DNA from: an uncultured Planctomycetales bacterium
GTDB lineage: Bacteria > Planctomycetota > Planctomycetia > Pirellulales > Thermoguttaceae
DNA: 54,885 bases
NCBI GenBank assembly: GCA_947305735.1
Contig: CAMZEO010000003.1
Coordinates: 1-54,885 of the forward strand
Direction: 5' to 3'
A program made the position numbers and the translations under genes. Shown piece after piece: positions 17,201 through 24,524 of the stretch (its first letter is position 1; each line of letters starts with the position of its first letter). The notes beneath the pieces are model-generated. The model was given only the letters and a program-made list of their open reading frames with translations. It was not told where the DNA came from and ran no database searches.

Positions 17201-18336
17201 ACCGCGCCGCCGAGCGCGAGCGTGTCGATTACCAGGCTTTTGCCTTTGATTTGCAGCCGATATTCGACGGTCGCTTCGGCGCTCTTGGATTTGAGCGTCC
17301 AAATAGCGCGAACGCCGTTTTTATACGACTCGAATTTGACTAGTTCCGCATTTTCGACGTCCTCGATCGCGCCCCCTTCGCCGACGAGCGTCTTCACGCC
17401 TCCTTGCGCGCACGGTCTGAAGCGTTCGCAATCGTTCCAGCGCGCGGCGACGTCCGACCAGTCGCCGTTTTTCGGATCATAATAGTAGACGAGGGTTCCG
17501 TCGGATCCTTCATAGACGAGGTCGCACGAGTTTCCGTAGAAATGCATGGCGGGCTTGTTGAGATTCTTCGCCGAGTCGGGCAGAATCGTGTCTTCGTTGG
17601 TCGGGAACGGAAGTCGTCCTTCGCCGGCGTTGATTCCCAGCGGCTGTCCCTCGAACAGGTCGATTCCCGGCTTCGCGCGTAGTTTGAATTCAAGCGGCTC
17701 GCGCTTCTCTTTGAAGGCGCAGAACGAGTCGAAATAGATCGCGCGATCTTCTTTATTTGTTCCGCTCGTGATTCGGAACCCGTTGAACTTCGCATGGGAG
17801 CCGAGTCTAGAGCGATCTTCCGGAGAAACGATCTGATACGGAAGGAACCATTCTTTCCAGTCGACTGTGACGAGATAAAGGGAAACTTCCCGACCTTCTT
17901 CGGTGATAAAATTCACGGAAACGCCGACTTGCGGGGTTTTCGGATCTCGAGAGTAGCCCCAGTTGTTGCCGACCATCCAGCAGGAATACGCGTCGAAGTC
18001 CGTTTCGGGGATATCGATAGGCGAAGGCGGGACGACGTCGACGACGGGCTGTTCCAGACCGTCTCCCATGCGATACGTCAACTTGCCGACGTATTTGCCG
18101 TACATTTGTTCTTCGCGACTGCGTTCGAACGTCGCGACCGCGTTGGTCGTTTTAACCGTCCAACCGTCGAGATTTTCAAAATCGACGATCGGCGTCCGGA
18201 CTTCTTCGGTTCGACCCGCCCAGTCCATTTCATAAGGCCGAACGCCGACTTTTTCGTCGTCCGCGACGACGAAGGACGCGGCGAGCGGCGACGCCAATAA
18301 GAGAGAAAAGATTAACGATTTCAATTTGTTTCGCAT
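14257..18336 (-). CDS. Very large secreted glycosidase-like protein
   Basis: A 1359-residue exported protein. ATG at 18336 is preferred over the in-frame TTG at 18360 because it begins the signal peptide (MRNKLKSLIFSLLLASPLAA) and an AGGAGG lies 12 bases upstream. The N-terminal 200 residues look like a jelly-roll carbohydrate-binding domain (IVDFENLDGWTVKTTNAVAT). The middle (about 500-830) looks like a TIM-barrel glycosidase core: VYGPYNNFTDFAPVNEYWSP, CAYCDVHSSVPPW, DYDARVPGAGTF and GPTYSEGPHHCFYAGLTDG recall the GH101-like/DUF5696-like group, from which I cannot name a substrate. The C-terminal 500 residues are beta-rich and probably include another binding module. No transporter or other sugar gene is adjacent. 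Family assignment is uncertain; secretion is well supported. Confidence 0.6.
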   Translation of the reverse strand: MRNKLKSLIFSLLLASPLAASFVVADDEKVGVRPYEMDWAGRTEEVRTPIVDFENLDGWTVKTTNAVATFERSREEQMYGKYVGKLTYRMGDGLEQPVVDVVPPSPIDIPETDFDAYSCWMVGNNWGYSRDPKTPQVGVSVNFITEEGREVSLYLVTVDWKEWFLPYQIVSPEDRSRLGSHAKFNGFRITSGTNKEDRAIYFDSFCAFKEKREPLEFKLRAKPGIDLFEGQPLGINAGEGRLPFPTNEDTILPDSAKNLNKPAMHFYGNSCDLVYEGSDGTLVYYYDPKNGDWSDVAARWNDCERFRPCAQGGVKTLVGEGGAIEDVENAELVKFESYKNGVRAIWTLKSKSAEATVEYRLQIKGKSLVIDTLALGGAVPKVSAGSLEGVSKPRVYSIPYYLYDYGRRPGVALFNPADSDVNLFASAHIDWYRSGASYLEGKHGVESFEKEEFVGEIGAKKKVNKTYERAYLNGGAEYRTKTDGTRNDVYERFVFTISPDFDETLPTIANPKSPYREVAGKGVWRAHGATTRDGDKKYFRDVWRHGMRHIIITDHEVCWRDGGESFTFRTKPAPKKGGDAGWIDYSRFMQDALGFVYGPYNNFTDFAPVNEYWSPDMIGRLSNGSLQRAWMRCYAPKPTRAVEYCEKLTPINQEKFQFSCAYCDVHSSVPPWTRTDYDARVPGAGTFMSVFYPYGEIFLLQKQNWKGPTYSEGPHHCFYAGLTDGNYAQDQPYNMFRNPWLLNFDLLKLHDQEVDFGMGNLDMFAPGYQPKEEERDDFVDRFTAATLAFGHSGFLVADYGLEYAMRPYFMVQQIASRYTQTSIESIRYFNESGEQLDVSAALADDVVKNNQILATYKDGTVVVANGSTKTTLKTNVQGRELELPPNGYAAWSGDGQIVVESFLNENGTRFDYCESPEYIFLDGRGSYVARNRACGSGAGVCRILEDGQFEIIENGGAQLGFKIAEPNEEVAAVALDYDMKEIGSAKVKRTRGFVYVEPVEGAFSYLLTKKPSEGSIVDWTSDRVKVAPGEVVRATNGTETLEVVIPDDGSLGKVWIELKPGEEIDFEVVPFISATFQFDSKKNVFKQALASPVPNIKLTETATFLPGDRRDGVAIPSTEKPLLTSEWIKNPQKEGVSKETVSFCSNYAGETTRVKEYELTFETKKLFAPFDEFSFADASEKTSDAVKFTPYVQRRGEGLSKNFAGTNASCAVDADGTCGGVRKTCRFVHPPYNGGTGRVLLRYDFVVPNEPAVFRMSVGKKDGSDVGDGIKFQIAVAEFDEFDALVPDSEKSLAELTLAEHKWVPLEADLSEYAGKPISLLVVSDANGNPNGDWAVVGDMRIESSKERLWKELVDVREK

Positions 18337-18481
18337 AACGATCACGCTCCTCCTGTTCAACGTCGGCTTTGGGATTTAAACCGCGCGTTTTGCAAAGCGT
18401 ACCACGTTCAAAGGAATTTTTCAAGTTTTTCGTAGAAGTTTTTTGTCGGTTCGCGACGTCGCGGCGAGATTCGCTAATCCT

Positions 18482-18510
18482 TTGACAACGCGAAGGTCGG
18501 ACAAATAATT
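18482..18510 (+). promoter_or_regulatory. Candidate promoter of the sulfur operon
   Basis: Perfect TTGACA at 18482-18487, 17-base spacer, ATAATT at 18505-18510, followed by an AT-rich stretch. It lies about 310 bases before cysK, leaving a long leader that contains a small ORF and a hairpin. Rrf2-type regulators usually bind such promoter regions, but no operator could be assigned by eye. Confidence 0.5.
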
Positions 18511-18559
18511 TTGAGAATTTTTAAAAATACCTATTTACATAGTAGGATTATAGATTATT

Positions 18560-18655
18560 ATGGTCGATAAGTTGATTGCGACGTTGCGGCGGCGTCAAAA
18601 AAACGGCGTCGCGACGCGGAATCGCAGGGCGGTCGAGCTTATCAACGCGGTCTGA
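18560..18655 (+). CDS. Possible 31-residue leader peptide upstream of cysK
   Basis: ATG 18560 to TGA 18655 would encode a very basic 31-residue peptide (MVDKLIATLRRRQKN ... RRAVELINAV). It lies 50 bases after the candidate promoter in the long leader of the sulfur operon. It has no cysteine or methionine codon cluster, so it is not a classical Cys attenuator, and there is no strong ribosome site. It may be chance. Confidence 0.25.
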   Translation: MVDKLIATLRRRQKNGVATRNRRAVELINAV

Positions 18656-18673
18656 CAGGGGGAATCGCTTCGC

Positions 18674-18700
18674 GAAGACGCGTCGTCGAGGCGCGTCTTC
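18674..18700 (+). other. Hairpin in the cysK leader
   Basis: GAAGACGCG (18674-18682) pairs perfectly with CGCGTCTTC (18692-18700), 9-base loop, no T tract. Located between the small ORF and cysK; it may be a regulatory or stability element. Confidence 0.4.
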
Positions 18701-18819
18701 AACCGCCGACTCGAAGAAATATAATAAATAAGAGTCAATTACGAAACGCCTTTCGCGCGTCGTCCTCTGGAACGCGCGACGGCGGAAACCATAAGAAACA
18801 AAGGAAACAGGGCGAAATC

Positions 18820-19752
18820 ATGGCAAGAATTTACAAAAGCGCCGTCGAACTTATTGGAAACACCCCCCTCGTCGAGGTCGTCAACATCGAAAAGGAACTC
18901 GGGCTTGAAGCGACCATTCTGGTCAAGCTGGAATACTTCAATCCCGCCGGAAGCGTCAAGGATCGCATCGCCAAAGCGATGATCGAAGACGCCGAAAGCA
19001 AGGGACTCCTCAAAGAAGGCTCGGTCGTTATCGAGCCGACGTCGGGGAACACGGGCATCGGTCTGGCCGCGATCGCCGCCGCCAAGGGTTACCGCGTCAT
19101 TCTGACAATGCCGGAAACGATGTCCGTCGAACGTCGAAGCATATTGAAAAGCTACGGCGCGGAAATCGCGCTCACCGAAGGCCCTAAAGGTATGAAGGGC
19201 GCGATTGAAAAAGCCGAAGAACTCGCCAAAGAGATTCCCAACAGTTTTATTCCCGGACAGTTCGTCAACCCCGCCAACCCGGCGATTCACAAAGCGACGA
19301 CCGGACCGGAAATCTGGAAAGACACGGACGGCAAAGTCGACGTTTTCATCGCGGGCGTCGGCACGGGCGGCACGGTTACCGGCGTCGGCGAATATCTTAA
19401 AGAACAAAACCCGAACGTCAAGGTCGTCGCGCTCGAGCCTGAAGACTCTCCGGTTCTTTCGGAAGGCAGAGCGGGCGCGCACAAGATTCAGGGAATCGGG
19501 GCGGGGTTCGTGCCGAAAGTTCTCAATACAAGCGTTTACGACGAAGTCTTCAAGGCCTCGAACAAAGCCGCTTTTGAAACGGCGAAACTTCTTGCCAAAA
19601 AGGAAGGAATTTCCGTCGGCATTTCGTCCGGCGCCGCGCTCTTTGGGGCGATCGAGTTGGCGAAGCGTCCTGAAAATAATGGCAAGGTTATCGTGGCGCT
19701 TCTACCGGACAGCGGCGATCGGTACTACTCCACCGCGCTCTACTCGGACTGA
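18820..19752 (+). CDS. cysK: Cysteine synthase (O-acetylserine sulfhydrylase)
   Basis: A 310-residue fold-type II PLP enzyme of normal length. It makes cysteine from O-acetylserine and sulfide. The PLP lysine is K47 in NPAGSVKDR; the substrate loop is PTSGNTGIGLA; the phosphate-binding glycine loop is GVGTGGTVTG. It ends with LLPDSGDRYYSTALYSD, a standard cysteine synthase C-terminus. First gene of a 12-gene sulfur operon and 83 bp before an Rrf2 regulator. The serine acetyltransferase that supplies its substrate is encoded 6.4 kb downstream. In Bacillus the cysteine synthase also acts as corepressor of the Rrf2 protein CymR; the adjacency here suggests the same. A CysM-type use of thiocarboxylated carrier proteins as sulfur donors is also possible given the neighbours. 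Confidence 0.95.
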   Translation: MARIYKSAVELIGNTPLVEVVNIEKELGLEATILVKLEYFNPAGSVKDRIAKAMIEDAESKGLLKEGSVVIEPTSGNTGIGLAAIAAAKGYRVILTMPETMSVERRSILKSYGAEIALTEGPKGMKGAIEKAEELAKEIPNSFIPGQFVNPANPAIHKATTGPEIWKDTDGKVDVFIAGVGTGGTVTGVGEYLKEQNPNVKVVALEPEDSPVLSEGRAGAHKIQGIGAGFVPKVLNTSVYDEVFKASNKAAFETAKLLAKKEGISVGISSGAALFGAIELAKRPENNGKVIVALLPDSGDRYYSTALYSD

Positions 19753-19835
19753 GCGCGCGAAAGACGGGAAAACGTTCGCAACGTCGCGTTAAAAAGGCGT
19801 TATAGAGACAACTATTGAGGGAAGGAGCGGCGACG

Positions 19836-20282
19836 GTGAAAGTTTCGACAAAAGCGTTATACGGCGTGTTGGCGCTCGCCGACGTCGCGATGAATTCAGA
19901 AAACGGAACCTGCGCGTCGACGTCGGAGATCGCCGAACGGCAAGGCGTCTCCAAAAAATATTTGGAACATATTATGTCCATGTTGAGGCGCGCGGGCTAC
20001 GTTCGCGCGCAACGCGGTATCAACGGCGGGTACGCCCTTTCGCGAAAGCCCGATTCCATCACGTTGTACGACGTCTTCAGCGCGCTCGACGTTTCCATAC
20101 TCGAAGACGCGGAAAACGAAACGCGCGGCTCGATCGGGTGGTTGCGAGAAGCCGCCAACGTCTGTTTATGGGAGAAAATCAACAATTTTCTCGTCGAATT
20201 CGCCAAAAGCATGACGTTGGAAGATTTCATCGGAGAATGTAAAAAAAGAGCCCCGGAAAGTTGGGATTTGTACGTCATTTGA
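19836..20282 (+). CDS. Rrf2-family (CymR-like) transcription regulator
   Basis: A 148-residue regulator. GTG at 19836 is chosen over TTG at 19815 because AGGGAAGGAG lies eight bases upstream and the protein then begins with the canonical MKVSTKALYGVLALADVA. The winged helix-turn-helix covers residues 1-75 (STSEIAERQGVSKKYLEHIM, then RGINGGYALSRKP). The three closely spaced Fe-S cysteines of IscR are absent; the few cysteines are scattered, so this is a CymR-like member that probably senses through a partner or metabolite. It sits second in the sulfur operon, between cysK and metY, and is the best candidate for its regulator. Confidence 0.85.
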   Translation: MKVSTKALYGVLALADVAMNSENGTCASTSEIAERQGVSKKYLEHIMSMLRRAGYVRAQRGINGGYALSRKPDSITLYDVFSALDVSILEDAENETRGSIGWLREAANVCLWEKINNFLVEFAKSMTLEDFIGECKKRAPESWDLYVI

Positions 20283-20324
20283 AACCTCCGTCAAACGCGC
20301 TTGGAAAGGGACAAAAGCGTCGGT

Positions 20325-21566
20325 ATGGAACGTAAAACCGGATTCAACACCAAACTGCTGCACGACAAAACGTCCCTCGGGTTCGCGCAACGGGAAATAC
20401 TGCCTCCGATTTCGCAAGTCAACGCGTTTCGATACGAGTCGGCGGAAGAACTCGAAAGGGTCTTTCAACACAAGAGCGCGGGGTTCGCGTACACGCGCGT
20501 CGGGAATCCGACGGTCGCGGCGTTCGAGCGCAGAATCAACGAGCTCGAGGGAGGCGTCGACGCGGTCGCCGCGAGCAGCGGAATGGCGGCGATTACGGCG
20601 GCGTTGCTGACCGTCGCTCAAAGCGGCGACGAGATTATCGCGGGAACGGGACTTTACGGCGGAACGATCGATCTGTTTCGCGACTTCGAAAAGCTTGGAA
20701 TCCGCGTCGTTTACGCTCGCGAGACGTCGGAACAAACGATCAAACGGTTGATTACGGACAAGACGAGAGCCGTGTTCGCGGAGCTTGTCGGAAACCCTTC
20801 TCTTGCGGTTTTGGACGTTCCGCGCGTTTCGGAGGCGGCGCATGCCTCCGGCGTTCCGTTGTTCGTCGATTCCACGACCGCGACTCCATATTTGGCGAAA
20901 CCTTTGGAACTTGGCGCGGACGTCGTGATCCACTCGACCTCGAAATACGTCAACGGCGGGGGCAACTCGATCGGAGGGATTGTCGTCGACGGCGGAAAGT
21001 TTCCGTGGGATTTTAAAAAACACGTCGCGTTGAAGGATTTTTCAAAATACGGGAAACTGGCGTTTTCCGTAAGGTTGAGAACGGATTTGTGGGAAAATTT
21101 CGGCGGATGCATGGCTCCGACGAACGCGTTTCTGAGCTATATCGGCGCGGACACGCTTGGGCTGAGAATGGAACGAATCTGCCGGAACGCTGAAAAGCTG
21201 GCTCGGGCGCTCGCGTCGACGCCCGGCGTGGAGGTCAATTATCCGACGTTGCCCGGCGCGCCGTACGAGGAGTTGGCCAAGCGCGAGCTTGGCGGTCGCG
21301 GAGGGGGTATCCTCGCGTTCAGAGTCGGTTCGAAAGAGAGAGCGTTTAAAATCCTCAACTCGTTGAAATTCGCAATGATCGCGAGCAATATAGGCGACCT
21401 GAGAACTCTTGTCATTCATCCGGCGTCGACGTTGTTCCTTCATTCGAGTCAAGAGACGAGAGAAGCCGCGGGCGCGTTCGACGACGCGATTCGCGTTAGC
21501 GTCGGAATCGAGGACGTCGACGATTTAATCGACGATTTTGTCGAGGCGGTTAAAGCGAATAGATGA
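20325..21566 (+). CDS. metY: O-acetylhomoserine sulfhydrylase (MetY-type homocysteine synthase)
   Basis: A 413-residue Cys/Met-metabolism PLP enzyme. ATG 20325 is preferred over an in-frame TTG at 20301. The PLP lysine is in IHSTSKYVNGGGNSIGG; upstream motifs are FAYTRVGNPT and ASSGMAAITAALL. The ending WENFGGCMAPTNAF and FLHSSQETREAAG (where MetY proteins typically bind substrate) fit O-acetylhomoserine sulfhydrylases better than cystathionine lyases. It makes homocysteine from O-acetylhomoserine and sulfide, or, in Wolinella, from a thiocarboxylated carrier protein. It overlaps the next gene, a JAMM protease, by four bases (ATGA), so the two are translationally coupled, and carrier and E1 genes follow. 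This supports the thiocarboxylate-dependent version. Confidence 0.88.
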   Translation: MERKTGFNTKLLHDKTSLGFAQREILPPISQVNAFRYESAEELERVFQHKSAGFAYTRVGNPTVAAFERRINELEGGVDAVAASSGMAAITAALLTVAQSGDEIIAGTGLYGGTIDLFRDFEKLGIRVVYARETSEQTIKRLITDKTRAVFAELVGNPSLAVLDVPRVSEAAHASGVPLFVDSTTATPYLAKPLELGADVVIHSTSKYVNGGGNSIGGIVVDGGKFPWDFKKHVALKDFSKYGKLAFSVRLRTDLWENFGGCMAPTNAFLSYIGADTLGLRMERICRNAEKLARALASTPGVEVNYPTLPGAPYEELAKRELGGRGGGILAFRVGSKERAFKILNSLKFAMIASNIGDLRTLVIHPASTLFLHSSQETREAAGAFDDAIRVSVGIEDVDDLIDDFVEAVKANR

Positions 21567-21979
21567 CGACGAACAACGTTAGAATCGAGATCGAGGACTC
21601 CGTTTTGACTCGAATCCTTGAAAACGCCGAAAAAGCCTATCCGTCCGAATGTTGCGGCGTTCTATTGGGTTCCGCCGACGGGACGGTCGCGGATATTTGG
21701 GAGGCGCGAAACGCCGTTTCGGAAGAAAAACGCGGCGTCTGTTTTTCTATCGATCCGCTTGAACTGTATCGTTGCGAGACGGAATCGGAAGAAAGAGGCG
21801 TTCGAATCGTCGGGTTTTATCATTCCCACCCCGACGCTCCGGCGCGGCTGTCCGGCGACGATTTGAAGGGAATGATTCCGGATATGACGTACCTCGTCGT
21901 CTCCGCCGTTAAAGGAACGATCAAGGACGTCAAAGCCTATAAGAAGAAACGCGATCAACGCGGAATGACAACATTTTAA
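21563..21979 (+). CDS. JAMM/MPN+ metalloprotease (Mec/HcyD-like)
   Basis: A 138-residue single-domain zinc protease. The JAMM signature is complete: the glutamate in YPSECCGVLLG (about 28-31) and HSHPDAPARLSGDD, i.e. HxH, seven residues, SxxD. Bacterial members either release cysteine from CysO-cysteine (Mec) or trim the C-terminus of a sulfur carrier to expose Gly-Gly (HcyD). It is coupled to metY by a four-base overlap and lies 30 bp before a protein in which a ubiquitin-like sulfur carrier is fused upstream of its E1 enzyme with an internal Gly-Gly. Cleaving that fusion, or releasing the product amino acid, is the likely role. A second JAMM gene is at 28185. Confidence 0.88.
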   Translation: MTTNNVRIEIEDSVLTRILENAEKAYPSECCGVLLGSADGTVADIWEARNAVSEEKRGVCFSIDPLELYRCETESEERGVRIVGFYHSHPDAPARLSGDDLKGMIPDMTYLVVSAVKGTIKDVKAYKKKRDQRGMTTF

Positions 21980-22009
21980 AAGGAATCGTTACAAGAAGCG
22001 GATTCAATC

Positions 22010-23467
22010 ATGAAGATTTACATCTCGGGAGCGTTGAAATCTTTTTGTTCAAGAAACGCGGAAATAGAAATTCAAGGGAATACGATACGGGAAATCCTAG
22101 AAGCGCTCGTCGACGAGTATCCGGAAAGCGCGAAGATCGTATTCGACGACGAAGGAAAACTGAGGGCGTTCGTCAGGGTCTACGCGGACGAAGACGACAA
22201 GACCGACGAAGCGCGCTGGGACGACGAACTGTCTTCCAATTCCAAAGTGTTGCTCCTTCCGCTTATCGCGGGCGGATCTCCCGCGACGAGCCTCGTTTCG
22301 GACGAAAGGAGAAAAGACCAGGTTCTCGACGACGAGGAAATCGAGCGGTTTAACAACCATCTCCTGTTGAGGGAGATCGGCGTTAAAGGTCAAAAGAGGC
22401 TTAAGGCCGCGCGAGTCGTCGTCGTCGGAGCCGGAGCGCTCGGTTCGCCGGTGATTCAGTACCTCGCGGCGGCGGGCGTCGGAACGCTCAAGATCGTCGA
22501 TTTTGACGAAGTTCGGCTGAAAAACCTCCAATGTCAGACGATTCACGGGCTCCGCGACGTCAAGCGCCCGAAAGTCGCTTCGGCGAGAGATTCGGTCAGA
22601 AATATCAATCGAAAGCTCAACGCGGTCGCGGAAAACGTAAAAATCGACGCGGAAAACGTCGGTTCGATTGTCGAGGGGTGCGACTTGGTCGTCGACTGCT
22701 CGGACAATTACAAGACGCGGTACCTGCTCAACGACGTCTGCGCGTTGCGCGGAATTCCGCTTGTGTTCGGCGCGATCTATCAGTTCGAGGGACTTGCGAC
22801 CGTCTTGAATTACGGCGGAGGGCCGTGCTTGAGATGCCTGTTTCCCAACCCGCCCGAGCCGGGTTTGCTCCCGACCTGCGCGGAAAGCGGTTCGGCGAGT
22901 CCGTTGCCGGGTATCGTCGGCAGTATTCAGGCGAGCGAGGCGTTGAAACTGATCGTTGGAATTGGCGAGACGCTTGTCGGCAAGATTCTTCGGGTAGACG
23001 CTCTCAACTTGAAGTTCAACTTGCTTAACGCGGCGAAAAACGAAAATTGTCCGATTTGCGGGTTCGAACCTTCAATTTCGGAAGTCGAAGATTTCGACTA
23101 CGAAGAGTTCTGCGGGTTGAAGCCGAGGGAAGACGAGGAACCGATCGACGGAATCGCTCCGGAAGAACTCGCGAAGAGAATTGAAAACGGCGATCCGCTT
23201 ACGGTCGTCGACGTCAGAGAGCCGCACGAACGCGCGATCCTGCGTTTTCCCGGCGCGATCGCCATACCGATCGGTCAGCTCGCGCGGCGTCAAAACGAAC
23301 TTTCGCCGGATCGCGATCTTGTGTTCGTCTGCCGAGAGGGACAGCGCAGCGTTTTGGCGATCAACACGCTTCGCGAAGCCGGTTATCAAGGTCCGATGTT
23401 TACGCTCCTCGGGGGAATCGAAGCTATGAAAGACCTCGTCTTCACAAGCGAGGGAGGTATGTTATAA
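22010..23467 (+). CDS. Sulfur carrier - E1-like adenylyltransferase - rhodanese fusion
   Basis: A 485-residue three-domain protein. Residues 1-89 are a MoaD/CysO-type ubiquitin-fold carrier ending in LLPLIAGG, Gly-Gly at 88-89, but continuing into SPATSLV. Residues about 105-365 are a ThiF/MoeB-type E1 domain: nucleotide loop GAGALGSP, VVDCSDN with the metal Asp, and zinc cysteines CLRC and CPIC. The MoeB catalytic context NLQRQ reads NLQCQ here. Residues about 380-485 are a rhodanese with active-site loop VCREGQRS. The mycobacterial CysO and MoeZ (E1-rhodanese) functions are thus in one chain. The E1 should adenylate the carrier C-terminus and the rhodanese should deliver sulfur; because Gly-Gly is internal, proteolysis is needed, and a JAMM gene is immediately upstream. 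Confidence 0.88.
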   Translation: MKIYISGALKSFCSRNAEIEIQGNTIREILEALVDEYPESAKIVFDDEGKLRAFVRVYADEDDKTDEARWDDELSSNSKVLLLPLIAGGSPATSLVSDERRKDQVLDDEEIERFNNHLLLREIGVKGQKRLKAARVVVVGAGALGSPVIQYLAAAGVGTLKIVDFDEVRLKNLQCQTIHGLRDVKRPKVASARDSVRNINRKLNAVAENVKIDAENVGSIVEGCDLVVDCSDNYKTRYLLNDVCALRGIPLVFGAIYQFEGLATVLNYGGGPCLRCLFPNPPEPGLLPTCAESGSASPLPGIVGSIQASEALKLIVGIGETLVGKILRVDALNLKFNLLNAAKNENCPICGFEPSISEVEDFDYEEFCGLKPREDEEPIDGIAPEELAKRIENGDPLTVVDVREPHERAILRFPGAIAIPIGQLARRQNELSPDRDLVFVCREGQRSVLAINTLREAGYQGPMFTLLGGIEAMKDLVFTSEGGML

Positions 23468-23546
23468 TTCAGAACGCAACCTTAGACAAAACGTTTTTTA
23501 GATAATTAAACACATTAAACTACTAGAAAAATGGAGATTGTGAGAA

Positions 23547-24524
23547 ATGTCGAAAGAACCTGAGAGGACCGTTTCCGGCGTCAGAACGGTTTCGAACGTC
23601 AACGCGCTCGGACCAACCGCCGCGTATAATCTTGCCGACGTCGTTAAAACGAGACCGCAGTTCGGCGCGCTTACGCCGAAATGGCTGACGAAATTCTTAG
23701 AATTCAAAGGGTTGGCGTCCGGTATTTATCGAGTGAACAAAGTCGTCGAAGGGGAAACGCCGCTCGACGTCTTGTGCAGTCAGACGAAGAAGACGGATAT
23801 TATTCCCGACGGGTTCGTTCAATACGAAACGCAGCCGCGCGAATATCGACTCAACTCCATTTCGACGATCGTTAATATCAACACCGCGATCGAAGACGTC
23901 TACAGCTCTCCTTACGACCAGGCGCAAGAGCAGTTGTCGCTGGCGATCGAGTCGTTGCGCGAACGTCAGGAAAGCCAGCTGATCAACAACGACGACTACG
24001 GGCTTCTCAAAAACGTCGTCAATTCGCAGAGAATTCAGTCGAGAACCGGCGCGCCCACTCCGGACGACCTTGACGAACTCATCTCCAAAGTCTGGAAGGA
24101 ACCGTCTTTCTTCCTCGCTCATCCTCGCGCGGTCGCGGCGTTCGAACGCGAATGCACCCGACGCGGCGTTCCGCCCGTGGTCGTCAATATCGCCGGCGGC
24201 AATTTCGTCACATGGCGCGGTATTCCGATCGTTCCCACGGACAAACTGCTTGTCGACGGTCTGAAGAATCCGACTTCTCAAAGCGGCAAGACGAATATCC
24301 TTCTGATCAGAACGGGAGAAGCGAAACGCGGCGTCGTCGGACTGTTCCAGGCCGGGCTTAAAAACGAACATTCGCGAGGTCTTTCGGTTCGGTTCCGCGG
24401 AATCGACGACAAGGGAATCGCCTCGTATCTCCTGTCGCTCTACTGCTCGGCGGCCATTCTTGCCGACGACGCGATCGCGGTTCTGGAAGACGTGGAGGTT
24501 GGGGAATACTATGACTACGACTGA
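23547..24524 (+). CDS. srpI: Family 2A encapsulin shell protein (SrpI-like)
   Basis: A 325-residue HK97-fold shell protein. It matches what I know of the Synechococcus SrpI family along its length: LTPKWLTKFLEFKGLASGIY, YRVNKVV, YETQPREYRLNSIST, EDVYSSPYDQ, ESLRERQESQLINNDDYGLL, GAPTPDDLDELISKVWKEPS, FFLAHPRAVAAFERE, RGVPPVVVN, WRGIPIVPTDK, and LSVRFRGIDDKGIASYL. Residues 1-45 form the N-terminal arm typical of family 2. These shells self-assemble into small icosahedral compartments that, in family 2A, encapsulate a cysteine desulfurase. The next gene, overlapping by 14 bases, is exactly that desulfurase with an N-terminal cargo extension. A 79-bp AT-rich gap precedes the start, long enough for an internal promoter. 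Confidence 0.95.
   Translation: MSKEPERTVSGVRTVSNVNALGPTAAYNLADVVKTRPQFGALTPKWLTKFLEFKGLASGIYRVNKVVEGETPLDVLCSQTKKTDIIPDGFVQYETQPREYRLNSISTIVNINTAIEDVYSSPYDQAQEQLSLAIESLRERQESQLINNDDYGLLKNVVNSQRIQSRTGAPTPDDLDELISKVWKEPSFFLAHPRAVAAFERECTRRGVPPVVVNIAGGNFVTWRGIPIVPTDKLLVDGLKNPTSQSGKTNILLIRTGEAKRGVVGLFQAGLKNEHSRGLSVRFRGIDDKGIASYLLSLYCSAAILADDAIAVLEDVEVGEYYDYD

Noticed and set aside
15106..17343. 745-codon + strand frame opposite the large secreted protein
   Set aside because: Length is due to codon bias on the opposite strand; the minus-strand gene has a signal peptide, glycosidase-like motifs and normal composition, the + frame has none.
18560..18655. Small ORF before cysK as a classical cysteine attenuator
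   Set aside because: It contains no Cys codons and no T-tract terminator follows, so the attenuator idea is not supported; kept only as a doubtful leader ORF.
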